Positions 42,954-51,356 are shown, numbered from the stretch's first letter. The stretch is 64,000 nt of DNA from Granulicella paludicola (GCF_025685545.1 NZ_JAGSYC010000025.1:744001-808000), one strand, 5' to 3'. The notes: a model not told the origin generated them from the sequence alone. Made by a program: numbers and translations.

Positions 42954-45446
42954 ATGAAGCAAGAAGTAACCGTAGAACTCGCAGGCGGCAAACACATCAA
43001 GTTTGAGACCGGCCGCATCGCCAAGCAGGCATCCGGCGCAGCCTTCACCACCAGCGGCGACAACGCGGTCCTCGCGACGGCTGTAGCCTCGCCCGACCCC
43101 AAGGAAGGCATAGACTTCTTCCCGCTGACCGTCGAGTACCGCGAGTTCACCTATGCCGGTGGCCGCATCCCCGGCGGCTTCATCAAGCGTGAAGGCCGCC
43201 CGTCGGAGAAGGAGATCCTGACCAGCCGTCAGATCGACCGCCCGATCCGCCCTCTGTTCCCTGAGGCCTTCCGCAACGAGACGCAGGTCGTCGCATTTGT
43301 GTATTCGGCTGACAAGGAAAACGATCCCGACGTCCTCGGCATCAACGGCGCAAGCTGCGCTCTCGCTCTCTCCGACATTCCGTTCCACGGCCCTGTCGGC
43401 GCTGTGCGCGTTGGCTATATCGGTGAGCCCGGTGCAGAGCAGTACATCGTGAACCCGACCTACACCGAGCGCCTCGCCTCGAAGCTGAACATCATGGTCG
43501 TCGGCACCGCTGACGGCATCGTGATGGTTGAGTCCGGCGCAAAGGAAGTCTCCGAAGAGGTCGTCGTCGGAGCCATCGAGTTCGCTCACGTCGAGATCAA
43601 GAAGATCGTTGCTGGTATCGACGAGCTGGTGAAGGTTGCAGGTAAGACCAAGCGCTCCGTCACTCCGCTGGAGAACGACACCGAGTACGCGGCTGCTCTC
43701 AAGGCGAAGATCGGCGATAAGCTCGCTGACGCGCTCAACACGCAGAAGTACCCCAAGTTCGAGAGCTACGCCAAGGTGAAGGAGATCAAGGACGAGCTCA
43801 AAAAGGAACTCCCGGCTGACGACCCGAACGCGGGTAAGAAGCTGAGCAAGTACTTCGAAGGTCTCCGCGAGACCATCTTCCGCGAGCAGGTGCTCAACGA
43901 CCGCATCCGTCCCGATCACCGCGCCTTCGACGAGATCCGCGCGATCGCTATCGAGACCGGCGTGCTACCCCGTGTGCACGGTTCGGCCCTGTTCCAGCGC
44001 GGCGAGACGCAGGCTCTGGTCTCCGCAACGCTCGGCACCACCGACGACGCGCAGCGCATGGAGAGCTATGAAGGCGAGATCAAGCGCAAGTTTATGCTGC
44101 ACTATAACTTCCCGCCGTTCTCGGTAGGTGAGGTTGGACGTATGTCCGGCGTGGGCCGTCGCGAGATCGGTCACGGCGCGCTCGCTTGGCGCGCAATTGA
44201 AGCTGTTCTGCCTGACGAGTCGGAGTCCCCGTACACGCTCCGCGTCGTCTCGGACATCCTCGAGTCGAACGGTTCCTCCTCGATGGCCACCGTCTGTGGC
44301 GCTTCGCTCTCGCTGATGGCTGCGGGTATCCCGATCAAGGGTGCAGTTGCCGGCGTCGCAATGGGCCTCGTCAAGGAAGGCGACAAGTACGCCATTCTGA
44401 CCGACATCGCAGGCGCAGAAGATCACTACGGTGACATGGACTTCAAGGTCGCTGGTACGCGCAACGGCATCACCGCCCTGCAGATGGACATCAAGATCAT
44501 GGGCATCACTCCGCAGATCATGCGTGAGGCGATGGCGCAGGCTCGCGAGGGCCGCATGTTCCTGCTCGACAAGATGGACGCGGTGATCTCGAAGGCGTCG
44601 GAAGAGAAGAGCGCATTTGCTCCTCGCATCCACACCATCCAGATCCCCACCGACAAGATCCGCGACCTCATCGGACCCGGCGGTAAGGTCATCCGCGGAA
44701 TCGTGGATGCAACCGGCGTCAAGATCGACGTCGACGATACGGGCCGTGTCAACGTGGCCAGCTCGGATGCAGAAGGTCTCGCCAAGGCGATCCAGATGAT
44801 CTCCGACATCACCGCCGTGCCTGAGGTCGGCAAGACCTACCTCGGCAAGGTCGTTCGCCTCGCAGAGTTCGGCGCTTTTGTCGAAATCTTCCAGGGCACC
44901 GACGGCCTGCTGCACGTCTCCGAGATCGCTGAGCACCGCGTGAAGGAAGTGAAGGACGAACTCCGCGAGGGCGATCAGATCCTCGTGAAGGTCCTGGCGA
45001 TCGAAGGCAACCGCATCAAGCTCAGCCGCAAGGCTGTGCTGCGTGAGCAGCGCGAGAAGCTTGGTCTGCCGCCGGTAGCCGAAGCGGCTGGTGGTGGCGA
45101 GCGTTCGGACCGCGGTGAGCGCGGCGGGCGTGAAGGCGGACGCGAGCGCGACCGTGATCGTGGTGAGCGTGGTGATCGTGGCCGTGGCGCCGATCGTCCC
45201 GTAGCTCCTCCGGTTCAGGAATCCAACCCGACGGACGATGACGAAGAGTTCGACGACGAGGAGTTCGACGGAGAGGATGAGGGTACCGACGAGGGAGCAG
45301 AGGGCGAAGAGAACTCTCAGCCCGCTGGCGATGCGCCTGCAGACGGCACGCCGCGTCCTGCTGGACAGCGCCGTGGCCGCCGTCGCCGTGGTCGTCGTCC
45401 GGGTGGCACACCGCAGGGTGGTGCTCCGGCTGGCGGAGCTCAGTAA
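42954..45446 (+). CDS. pnp: Polynucleotide phosphorylase with long charged C-terminal tail
   Basis: 830 residues against about 700 for typical PNPase. Domains in order: RNase PH 1 (GRIPGGFIKREGRPSEKEIL), helical domain, RNase PH 2 (RPDHRAFDEIRAI, FPPFSVGEVGRMSGVGRREI, SDILESNGSSSMA), KH (TDKIRDLIGPGGKVIRGI, about 563-615) and S1 (GKTYLGKVVRLAEFGAFVEI, about 625-695). Residues about 710-830 add an RG/RD-rich stretch, an acidic block (DDDEEFDDEEFDGEDE) and a basic RRGRRRRGRR end. The enzyme degrades RNA 3' to 5' using phosphate. GAGGAAG precedes the ATG. Confidence 0.95.
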   Translation: MKQEVTVELAGGKHIKFETGRIAKQASGAAFTTSGDNAVLATAVASPDPKEGIDFFPLTVEYREFTYAGGRIPGGFIKREGRPSEKEILTSRQIDRPIRPLFPEAFRNETQVVAFVYSADKENDPDVLGINGASCALALSDIPFHGPVGAVRVGYIGEPGAEQYIVNPTYTERLASKLNIMVVGTADGIVMVESGAKEVSEEVVVGAIEFAHVEIKKIVAGIDELVKVAGKTKRSVTPLENDTEYAAALKAKIGDKLADALNTQKYPKFESYAKVKEIKDELKKELPADDPNAGKKLSKYFEGLRETIFREQVLNDRIRPDHRAFDEIRAIAIETGVLPRVHGSALFQRGETQALVSATLGTTDDAQRMESYEGEIKRKFMLHYNFPPFSVGEVGRMSGVGRREIGHGALAWRAIEAVLPDESESPYTLRVVSDILESNGSSSMATVCGASLSLMAAGIPIKGAVAGVAMGLVKEGDKYAILTDIAGAEDHYGDMDFKVAGTRNGITALQMDIKIMGITPQIMREAMAQAREGRMFLLDKMDAVISKASEEKSAFAPRIHTIQIPTDKIRDLIGPGGKVIRGIVDATGVKIDVDDTGRVNVASSDAEGLAKAIQMISDITAVPEVGKTYLGKVVRLAEFGAFVEIFQGTDGLLHVSEIAEHRVKEVKDELREGDQILVKVLAIEGNRIKLSRKAVLREQREKLGLPPVAEAAGGGERSDRGERGGREGGRERDRDRGERGDRGRGADRPVAPPVQESNPTDDDEEFDDEEFDGEDEGTDEGAEGEENSQPAGDAPADGTPRPAGQRRGRRRRGRRPGGTPQGGAPAGGAQ

Positions 45447-45465
45447 CCCATTTCCACCCAGAAAC

Positions 45466-45506
45466 AGACACCGAAGGCCGCGCAAACAGCGCGGCCTTCG
45501 GTGTCT
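45466..45506 (+). terminator. Perfect long hairpin after pnp
   Basis: An 18-base perfect stem (45466-45483 with 45489-45506) with loop AAACA, 19 bases after the pnp stop. The T-run is poor, but position and stability indicate the pnp terminator. Confidence 0.75.
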
Positions 45507-45695
45507 AGGCCCATCCTTCTTGCTTGTGATCCTGAGCGCAGGCGAGGTCCCCGACGAATGTTTCTCGTTCGTTGGGGTGCAACCGAAGCATCTGCTTTTC
45601 GCTGGTAGCGTAGAGTCCGCATGGGTCTCGCAAGACCGCTTCAACACATTTTGAATCCGTAGGCCTGCAAGGGTGCGTCTACCAAGTGTGACCTG

Positions 45696-46604
45696 TTGCG
45701 CATCACGGAGGCTGGGCTGAAGAGCACGACTAGAGTTCGCTTAGCCCATTGGGCGCCGTTTGTGCTGCTTGTGTTGGCAGGCGCGAGCCGCTGGATCGTC
45801 ACGGAGGCGCATCCTGAAGCCGAGCCAACGCTGTCATCGCTGGCCGTGGGTTGCGGGTGGGCGACGCTGGTCAGCCTGAGCCTTCTGCGTCGCGGCCCTG
45901 CAAAAGTGACGCTGAGAGGCTCGTGGGTCGGCCTGCTCTCCGGCGCGCTACTCTTTGCCGGTCCCGCCGTAGGAGCCCTCTTGAACGCGCGCGGTCTCGA
46001 TGGCCCGGCACTGACGATGTCCTTGGCGCTCACCCCCGTGGCGGTTGGCATTGCCGCTGCTGCGATGGGAGCAGGCGGCTTGGATGGCGCTGCGGGTCGC
46101 ATCTGGCCGGGACTTGCTGCCGTCGGTGGCTTATTGCTGTTGCTGGTAGAACCAAACCTCGGCAACGTCCGTAGCAATGTAGCGCTGGTGCTTGCGCCAG
46201 TCATGACAGGTGTCGGCGCCGCACTCTTCTGCCTCCGCGGCAGCGCCACACGCTGGCGACCCACGACCGCTCTGCTGGGCGGAACCCTCATCTTCAGCCT
46301 CGCACTCACAGCGGAATCGCTGGCCACGCACACCCGGCCTACGGTCTCCCTGCTGGCTGTCTCCTGCGACGGTCTACTTGCGTTGCTAAGCGTCTATGCT
46401 CTACAGCGTGTCGGGGCCACACGGTGGTCCGCGCAGTTCACGTTGCTGCCGTTGTTGATCGCGCTGGAGGGAATCGTGCTCACGCGTCCGCCGATGACGC
46501 TACGTGGCGTCGTAGGGTTGGCGCTGCTGGTGCTCGCGGGCGTCTACCTGCTCCTGCCATCGTCTGAGGATGCCGAACGCAACTCCGGCGTGGTGCCAAG
46601 GTAG
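45696..46604 (+). CDS. EamA/DMT-type membrane transporter-like protein
   Basis: 302 residues with about ten hydrophobic helices in two similar halves, as in EamA/DMT transporters. Examples are GLLSGALLFAGPAVGALL and LAPVMTGVGAALFCLRG. The substrate is unknown. The start is unclear. The open frame begins with TTG at 45696 with no ribosome-binding site. A good GGAGG (45707-45711) lies 5 bases before an in-frame CTG at 45717, just before the first helix. The next gene is a hypothetical protein 47 bases downstream in the same direction. Confidence 0.7.
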   Translation: MRITEAGLKSTTRVRLAHWAPFVLLVLAGASRWIVTEAHPEAEPTLSSLAVGCGWATLVSLSLLRRGPAKVTLRGSWVGLLSGALLFAGPAVGALLNARGLDGPALTMSLALTPVAVGIAAAAMGAGGLDGAAGRIWPGLAAVGGLLLLLVEPNLGNVRSNVALVLAPVMTGVGAALFCLRGSATRWRPTTALLGGTLIFSLALTAESLATHTRPTVSLLAVSCDGLLALLSVYALQRVGATRWSAQFTLLPLLIALEGIVLTRPPMTLRGVVGLALLVLAGVYLLLPSSEDAERNSGVVPR

Positions 46605-46650
46605 TTTCGTGGTTGTTTTCATAGCCGCTTCTGGCGATACACTCTTCGAC

Positions 46651-47061
46651 ATGGCAGCCACGATGTACATCGTCGTTGAGGGCGAAGATCCTGGGTTCAA
46701 CATCTACGTGAATGGCCGGGAACTGGCCCGTCATGAGAGCGCCGTGGAGGAGCTGGCGCTGCGGCTCGGCGTACCTCCGCTGCTGACGTACTTCTCCGCT
46801 GATGAGAACTCAATGGCGTTGCTGATCGAAGAAGGCGCAGGCAATCCCGATCTGCTCCCTAGGCTGCCGCCTCCACAGTGGTTCGACGCGGCAGAGGGTC
46901 TGCATACCGTGAGCGCGCTGGTAGCTGCGCTGGAGACCGATCCGAAACGGCTGGGCGAACACAGCGCCGAGATACTGGCAGAACTCCACGAGTACGAGCA
47001 GGTCTTAAAGCGCACCGCCGAAAGTGGCCTGCGCTGGCATCTCGCCTTCAGCTGGCGGTAG
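46651..47061 (+). CDS. Hypothetical cytoplasmic protein
   Basis: 136 residues from ATG at 46651 (46663 is also possible); no clear ribosome-binding site. Soluble, acidic, with an N-terminal beta-rich part (MYIVVEGEDPGFNIYVNGRE), a proline-rich middle (PRLPPPQWFDAAEG) and a C-terminal helix (LAELHEYEQVLKRTAESG). The wording resembles conserved small bacterial proteins of unknown function, but I recognise no named domain. Its last 14 bases overlap the end of the convergent rmlD gene. Confidence 0.55.
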   Translation: MAATMYIVVEGEDPGFNIYVNGRELARHESAVEELALRLGVPPLLTYFSADENSMALLIEEGAGNPDLLPRLPPPQWFDAAEGLHTVSALVAALETDPKRLGEHSAEILAELHEYEQVLKRTAESGLRWHLAFSWR

Positions 47062-48031
47062 ACCCGGTCGCAATCGCCGCCATCACCTGCGCCACAGAGT
47101 CCTCCCACTTCGGCATCGTGAACCCCAGCTGTGCGCGAAGCCTCTCGCAACTCATCCGCGAGTTCAGCGGTCGCTTCGCCGGCGTCGGATAGTCACTCGT
47201 CGCGATCGGCAGCAGCCGCGCAAACCTCTGTTCCGGCTCCGCCACCTTCGCCAGCCTTACGAACTCCTCCGCAAACCCGAACCACGTCGTCTCCCCGGCA
47301 TCGCAAGCGTGATACACCCCGCCCACCTCGCGCACAGCCTCCGCCAGGGATCTGCTCGAATCCGGGTGCCCCATGTCCCGCCTTTGGGACGTGGTTTTGC
47401 AGGTCGCATCCTCCATCCTCGCCATCGTATGCACCACCAGCCGCGCTAGCGACTCCGACCACGTCGGCGCACCATGCTGATCGGCCACCACCTTCATCTC
47501 CTCACGCTCTCGCGCAAACCGCAGAATCGTCCGCAGAAAGTTATTTCCCGTCGCCCCATATACCCAGCTCGTCCGAAACACGAAGTATGCAGCCCCACTC
47601 TCCGCCAGCGCCCTCTCGCCCGCCAGCTTCGAAGCTCCATACACCCCGAGCGGTCCCGTCGCATCCGTCTCGACCCAAGGACGTTCGCCGTCGCCCGGAA
47701 ACACATAGTCCGTAGAAAACGAGATCACCGCCGCCCCCAGCGCCTTCGCCTCTTCGCCTAGCACCTTCACCGCCTCTGCATTGATCGCATACGCCAGCTC
47801 AGGCTCTTTCTCAGCCTTGTCCACTGCCGTATACGCCGCCGGATTCACAATCCACCGCGGTACCACCTCGCGTACATACCTTCGAACAGCGGCAGCATCG
47901 CTCAAATCCAGCTCACCCCGCACCGGAGCCACCACCTCAAGCCCGCGCTCCTCCGCAAACCTCTTCAATAGCGGAACCACCGCCCCACCCACCTGACCGC
48001 CTACACCCGTCAACAAAACTCGCCCTGCCAC
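47048..48031 (-). CDS. rfbD: dTDP-4-dehydrorhamnose reductase
   Basis: 327 residues of the extended short-chain dehydrogenase family. GRVLLTGVGGQVGGAV is the NADPH-binding Rossmann loop. DLSDAAAVRRYV, NPAAYTAVDKAE, STDYVFPGDGERPW and the catalytic YGASKLAGE (Y-x3-K) follow, then FRTSWVYGATGNNFLRTIL. This is RmlD/RfbD, the last step of dTDP-L-rhamnose synthesis for surface polysaccharide. GTG at 48031 has AGGAGG 4 bases upstream; the longer frame from 48094 contains that ribosome-binding site. The rmlABC genes are not in the window. A short insertion (CKTTSQRRDMGHP) sits after the substrate domain. Confidence 0.88.
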   Translation of the reverse strand: MAGRVLLTGVGGQVGGAVVPLLKRFAEERGLEVVAPVRGELDLSDAAAVRRYVREVVPRWIVNPAAYTAVDKAEKEPELAYAINAEAVKVLGEEAKALGAAVISFSTDYVFPGDGERPWVETDATGPLGVYGASKLAGERALAESGAAYFVFRTSWVYGATGNNFLRTILRFAREREEMKVVADQHGAPTWSESLARLVVHTMARMEDATCKTTSQRRDMGHPDSSRSLAEAVREVGGVYHACDAGETTWFGFAEEFVRLAKVAEPEQRFARLLPIATSDYPTPAKRPLNSRMSCERLRAQLGFTMPKWEDSVAQVMAAIATGSTAS

Positions 48032-48114
48032 ATCGCCTCCTGTCAGCATCCAAAGCGATGGTACCGTAACGCATTGGTCAAGACTGCGCCACACTCGCTA
48101 CACTCAAGCATCGA

Positions 48115-49146
48115 ATGATCGAGCGCATGAACATCTCTGCTGTGGCAAAACACGCTGGCGTCTCCAAGGCCACCGTCTCCCGCGTCATCAACGGCACCGC
48201 CCACGTCATCCCTGCCACCGCCGACCGCGTCCGTGCCTCCATCAAAGAACTCGATTTCTACCCCGACACCAGCGCCCGCACCCTCGGCTCCGGCCGCAGC
48301 CATCTCTACGGCCTCATCATCTCCGACATTACCAACCCGTATTTCCCCGAGCTCGTCAAAGCCTTCGAAGAGATCGCCGAATCCCACGGCCAGGACGTCC
48401 TCATCTCCAACACCGACTACGACCCCGCCCGCATGGAGCGCTGCGTCATCCGCATGCTCCAGCGCAAAGTCGACGGCGTCGCCATCATGACTTCCGAAAT
48501 GGAAGAGCGCCTCATCCACACCTTCAGCGAGCGCCGCATCCCCACCATCTTCATGGACACCTCCACCGCCGTCCCCGGAGCCAGCGTCGTCTCCGTCGAC
48601 TACGCCGCAGGCATCCACCAGGCCATCGCCCACCTCGTCACCCTCGGCCACACCCGCATCGGCTTTATCAGCGGCCCCGCAGCCCTCAGCTCCGCCCGCT
48701 CCCGCACCCAAGCCTTCATCGCCGCCCTCCACGCCCACGGCCTTTCCCTCGCCCCCGAGCACCTGATCGAAGCCAACCACCGCATCGAAGGCGGCCACCG
48801 GGCCATGGCCCACCTACTCGCCGCCGCAGCCCCACCCACCGCCATCCTCGGCTCCAACGACCTCACCGCCATCGGAGCCATGGGAGCCATCCACGAAGCC
48901 GGCCTCTCCATTCCCCACGACATCTCCATCATCGGCTTCGACGACATCCAGCTCAGCGCCTACACCCAGCCCGCCCTCACCACCATCCACGTCCCCCGAG
49001 CCGAGCTAGCCGCCACCGCCTTCCGCAGCCTCTTCCACCGCACCGACGCCACCACCCCCGACACCCCGCGCCCTCGCAGCCAGGCCCACCTCATCCAACC
49101 CACCCTCCTCATCCGCAACTCCACCGCCCGCCCTCGCCTACAATAG
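48115..49146 (+). CDS. LacI-family transcriptional regulator
   Basis: 343 residues. The N-terminal helix-turn-helix and hinge are standard (NISAVAKHAGVSKATVSRVING, DRVRASIKELDFYPDTSARTLGSG). A periplasmic-binding-protein-like effector domain follows (LYGLIISDITNPYFPELV, VDGVAIMTS, GHTRIGFISGP, TAILGSNDLTAIGAM, DISIIGFDDIQLSAYTQPALTTI). It should repress a sugar-related operon, but no obvious target is adjacent; rmlD is divergent, 83 bases away. The start may be ATG at 48115 or 48127. Codon choice is extremely biased to C over G. Confidence 0.9.
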   Translation: MIERMNISAVAKHAGVSKATVSRVINGTAHVIPATADRVRASIKELDFYPDTSARTLGSGRSHLYGLIISDITNPYFPELVKAFEEIAESHGQDVLISNTDYDPARMERCVIRMLQRKVDGVAIMTSEMEERLIHTFSERRIPTIFMDTSTAVPGASVVSVDYAAGIHQAIAHLVTLGHTRIGFISGPAALSSARSRTQAFIAALHAHGLSLAPEHLIEANHRIEGGHRAMAHLLAAAAPPTAILGSNDLTAIGAMGAIHEAGLSIPHDISIIGFDDIQLSAYTQPALTTIHVPRAELAATAFRSLFHRTDATTPDTPRPRSQAHLIQPTLLIRNSTARPRLQ

Positions 49147-49185
49147 ACAAGGAAGGCTATGCACCATCAGCCCGCAGGCAGGGAA

Positions 49186-49263
49186 GTCCCCGTCGTCTAG
49201 TGGCCCAGGACGACGTCGCACTCACGACGTAAACACGAGGTTCGAATCCCGTCGGGGACGCCA
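49186..49263 (+). tRNA. Aberrant tRNA-Glu (anticodon CUC by alignment)
   Basis: The acceptor (GTCCCCG/CGGGGAC), D-arm (GTCTAGTGGCCCAGGAC) and encoded CCA follow tRNA-Glu closely. Two anomalies exist. The anticodon stem ACGTC/GACGT encloses eight bases (GCACTCAC) instead of seven, and the base before CUC is A instead of the invariant U33. The T-stem pairs only if one A is bulged (ACG-A-GG with CCCGT). Length with CCA is 78 rather than 76. It may be a degraded or non-coding tRNA-like gene; identity as Glu is from overall similarity. Confidence 0.7.
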
Positions 49264-49388
49264 CAACCCTCCCGCCCCGCAGTCTCGTGAAGGGCATCGC
49301 TTCAGCTATGCCGTAACGTCCCTTCTGGGGCACGAATTCAGCCGCTGAGGGTACTCTCTCCAGCCCTGCCACAACTCAGGTAACCCCG

Positions 49389-49441
49389 AGGCTTCAGCCT
49401 TGGGTCTCACAGCCTGCAGAAGAAGTAAGGGCTTCAGCCCT
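49389..49441. repeat. Two GGCTTCAGCC-type palindromes
   Basis: 49389-49400 (AGGC TTCA GCCT) and 49428-49441 (AGGGC TTCA GCCCT). Both have a TTCA centre, like the element at 42049-42068. They lie between tRNA-Glu and the DUF2164 gene in otherwise empty sequence. Confidence 0.6.
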
Positions 49442-49490
49442 AAGGTTTGCCCTCCGCCACCCCGCCGAAATCTGTCCTCGCGACCCGCGT

Positions 49491-49757
49491 CTAACGCCGC
49501 CGCTTCTTCTCCTTCTTCGCCCAATACGTAAACGCGTCCTCAAACAGCTCTCCATTCAAATCCCCCACCCGCTGCATCACCCGCGACTGAGCATCCGCGA
49601 TCGCCTGGTTATAAATCACCGGTCCAATCTCCTCCAGAAAGTAATCCAGCAGCAACGTCGCAGGCAGAGTCCCCAGCGGTTCCGGCATCTCCATCTCAAA
49701 ATAACGCTGCAGCGACGCCACGGCCTCCGCCTTTTCTTCTTTCTTTATCGCGATCAT
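49491..49757 (-). CDS. DUF2164-family protein
   Basis: 88 residues, soluble. The wording (IAIKKEEKAEAVASLQRYF, LLDYFLEEIGPVIYNQAIAD, LFEDAFTYWAKKEK) matches the small DUF2164 family, whose function is unknown. ATG at 49757 is set by GGAGG 5 bases upstream. The C-terminus is strongly basic. It is isolated among palindromic repeats. Confidence 0.8.
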   Translation of the reverse strand: MIAIKKEEKAEAVASLQRYFEMEMPEPLGTLPATLLLDYFLEEIGPVIYNQAIADAQSRVMQRVGDLNGELFEDAFTYWAKKEKKRRR

Positions 49758-49801
49758 CCAACCCTCCACCCAAAGTGTACGAAATGCTCGGCGAAGAAAA
49801 T

Positions 49802-49950
49802 TTGGCCTTGAAGGGGATGTGCTTCAGCGGTTGCTGAAAGTTTTGCCTAGAAGGGTAGGTGCTTCAGCGGTTGCTGAAAATATGGCTTCGAAGGGTACGG
49901 GCTTTAGCCCGTACGTCGATTGCCCAATCAATCAGGGGGGCTTTAGCCCC
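49802..49950. repeat. Cluster of tandem ~40-base palindromic repeat units
   Basis: Three diverged units begin near 49802, 49842 and 49882. Each has the pattern GCCT(T/A)GAAGGGxAxGxGCTTCAGC followed by an inverted partner; the first two share an identical GTGCTTCAGC or GGTGCTTCAGC core with GGTTGCTGAA. The third is a full GTACGGGC TTTA GCCCGTAC palindrome, and a fourth (GGGGCTTTAGCCCC) ends at 49950. They fill the gap between DUF2164 and the aminotransferase terminator. Confidence 0.65.
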
Positions 49951-50007
49951 AGAGGTAGAGCTGGCCCGATCTCTCAGCTCTAGAAGTGGCCATCTATAAT
50001 CACACGC

Positions 50008-50037
50008 AAAAAGCCCCGGCTGTTTTGCCGGGGCTTT
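50008..50037 (-). terminator. Rho-independent terminator of the aminotransferase gene
   Basis: On the minus strand an 11-base perfect stem (50027-50037 with 50010-50020), 6-base loop, then five T. It starts 23 bases after the aminotransferase stop codon. Confidence 0.85.
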
Positions 50038-50060
50038 CGCAACGTGGTTGAGAGGTTCGT

Positions 50061-51356
50061 TTAGCCGTGGAACTCGCCGCGGAACAGCTCGCTCGGCGTG
50101 TAGTGGGTCGGCAGATACAGCGAAGCGCCATTGACCGGTCCCGGGGTCGGAGCCGTGTCCATGCACTTCACAAACGCCGTCTGGAACTTCGCCATCTCGT
50201 CCTTCGTGCCCACAGTGACGCGGACATAGGTCGGCATCGCAGCCCAGGTACGGCCGATAGCGACCTCTTCCTTCATCATCTGCTGCTGGAAGTCGTGACC
50301 CGGACGCTTTACGTCGACCATGAAGAAGTTCGCCTGCGATCCGGGCAGAACCGTGTAGCCCTTCTTCGAGAGGAACTCGAGCGTCTCCGAACGGTTGTCC
50401 GCATTGATCTTGCGGCGAGTCGCGATCAGGTCCTTGTCCTGCAGGGCAGCCTTCGCACCGGCAGCGCTGGTGATCGAGATGCTCGCAAGGCTGCGGGCCG
50501 GCTGGGCCACAGTCGCAAACTTCATCAGCAGGTCAGGACGACCAGCAGCAAAACCAGCACGCAGGCCGGCCATGCCGTAGATCTTCGAGAACGTCCGCAT
50601 CACGATCAGGTCCTGATCGGCAGCCACTTGGTCCAGCATCGAATCGTCGGTCGAGAAGTGGAAGTAAGCCTCATCCACAATCACCACCGAACCCTTGGGC
50701 TTGTTCTTCAGCAGCCACATAATGTCGGCCTTCGGGGTCATCGTGCCGGTCGGGTTGTTCGGGTTCACGATGTAGTACGCACCGGGCGAGGGATGAGCGG
50801 CGAGCATCGCCTTCACATCGTGCGCATAGGTCGGGGTCAGCTTCACGGCAAACAGGGGAGCCTTCATCGCCTGCGCAGCGCGCGTGCCCTGCTCATAGCT
50901 GGGGTCAGCCATCACGAGCGGCTTGTCGGGGCCGATGTTTGACATCAGCGCCAGGTCCAGCGGTCCACCCGATCCGGGGAACAGGGCAGAGTAGCCACGC
51001 TTCAGGCCGTAGATCTCGTTGAACGCAGCCACCGTCTGCGCGCTGATCTCCTGGTGATAACGTCCACCCAGCGAGGCCGTCTTCGAGATCGCTTCGAGCG
51101 AAGAAGACGCGGGTCCGAGAGGATTCTCGTTCGAGCTGATGATGACCGTGTTCGGGTTCATCACGCGGGTCTCGCCCATGTCCGATCCGAAGTCGCGACG
51201 ACGTGCCTGGCCTACAGCCGCCTGGGGCGCTGCCTGCTGCGCAAACGCAGCCGCTGCCGGAAGTGCTGCCGCAGCCGCGCTGGCTGCACCCAGAGTACGC
51301 AGGAAGTTGCGGCGCGATACTCCACTGACATTACAGTTGCTGTTCTCGGTCGTCAT
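50061..51356 (-). CDS. Tat-exported HisC-like PLP aminotransferase
   Basis: 431 residues. The N-terminus is a twin-arginine signal (SRRNFLRTLGAASAAAAALP ending near AFA). The remainder is a fold-type I aminotransferase like histidinol-phosphate aminotransferase: SSNENPLGPASS, GSGGPLDLAL, NPNNPTGTM, VDEAYFHFS, PLP lysine in MRTFSKIYGMAGLRAGF and the C-terminal RVTVGTKDEMAKF. Export suggests it does not make histidine but acts on an amino compound in the periplasm, possibly cofactor-loaded before Tat export. GAGGAG precedes ATG at 51356; the extra 29 upstream codons are not signal-like. Monocistronic with its own terminator. Confidence 0.87.
   Translation of the reverse strand: MTTENSNCNVSGVSRRNFLRTLGAASAAAAALPAAAAFAQQAAPQAAVGQARRRDFGSDMGETRVMNPNTVIISSNENPLGPASSSLEAISKTASLGGRYHQEISAQTVAAFNEIYGLKRGYSALFPGSGGPLDLALMSNIGPDKPLVMADPSYEQGTRAAQAMKAPLFAVKLTPTYAHDVKAMLAAHPSPGAYYIVNPNNPTGTMTPKADIMWLLKNKPKGSVVIVDEAYFHFSTDDSMLDQVAADQDLIVMRTFSKIYGMAGLRAGFAAGRPDLLMKFATVAQPARSLASISITSAAGAKAALQDKDLIATRRKINADNRSETLEFLSKKGYTVLPGSQANFFMVDVKRPGHDFQQQMMKEEVAIGRTWAAMPTYVRVTVGTKDEMAKFQTAFVKCMDTAPTPGPVNGASLYLPTHYTPSELFRGEFHG

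Noticed and set aside
43965-45647. 560-codon open frame on the minus strand opposite pnp (and 396 codons at 42729-43919)
   Set aside because: They mirror the pnp codons exactly, lack start signals and show no family; long antisense frames are expected opposite GC-rich genes.
48043-48813. 256-codon minus-strand frame, nearly all G, D, A, V and E
   Set aside because: Antisense shadow of lacI produced by the strong C bias of that gene.
49802-49950. Possible CRISPR-like array because of spaced repeats
   Set aside because: Units are palindromic, only three, of unequal length and diverged, with no unique spacers and no cas genes.
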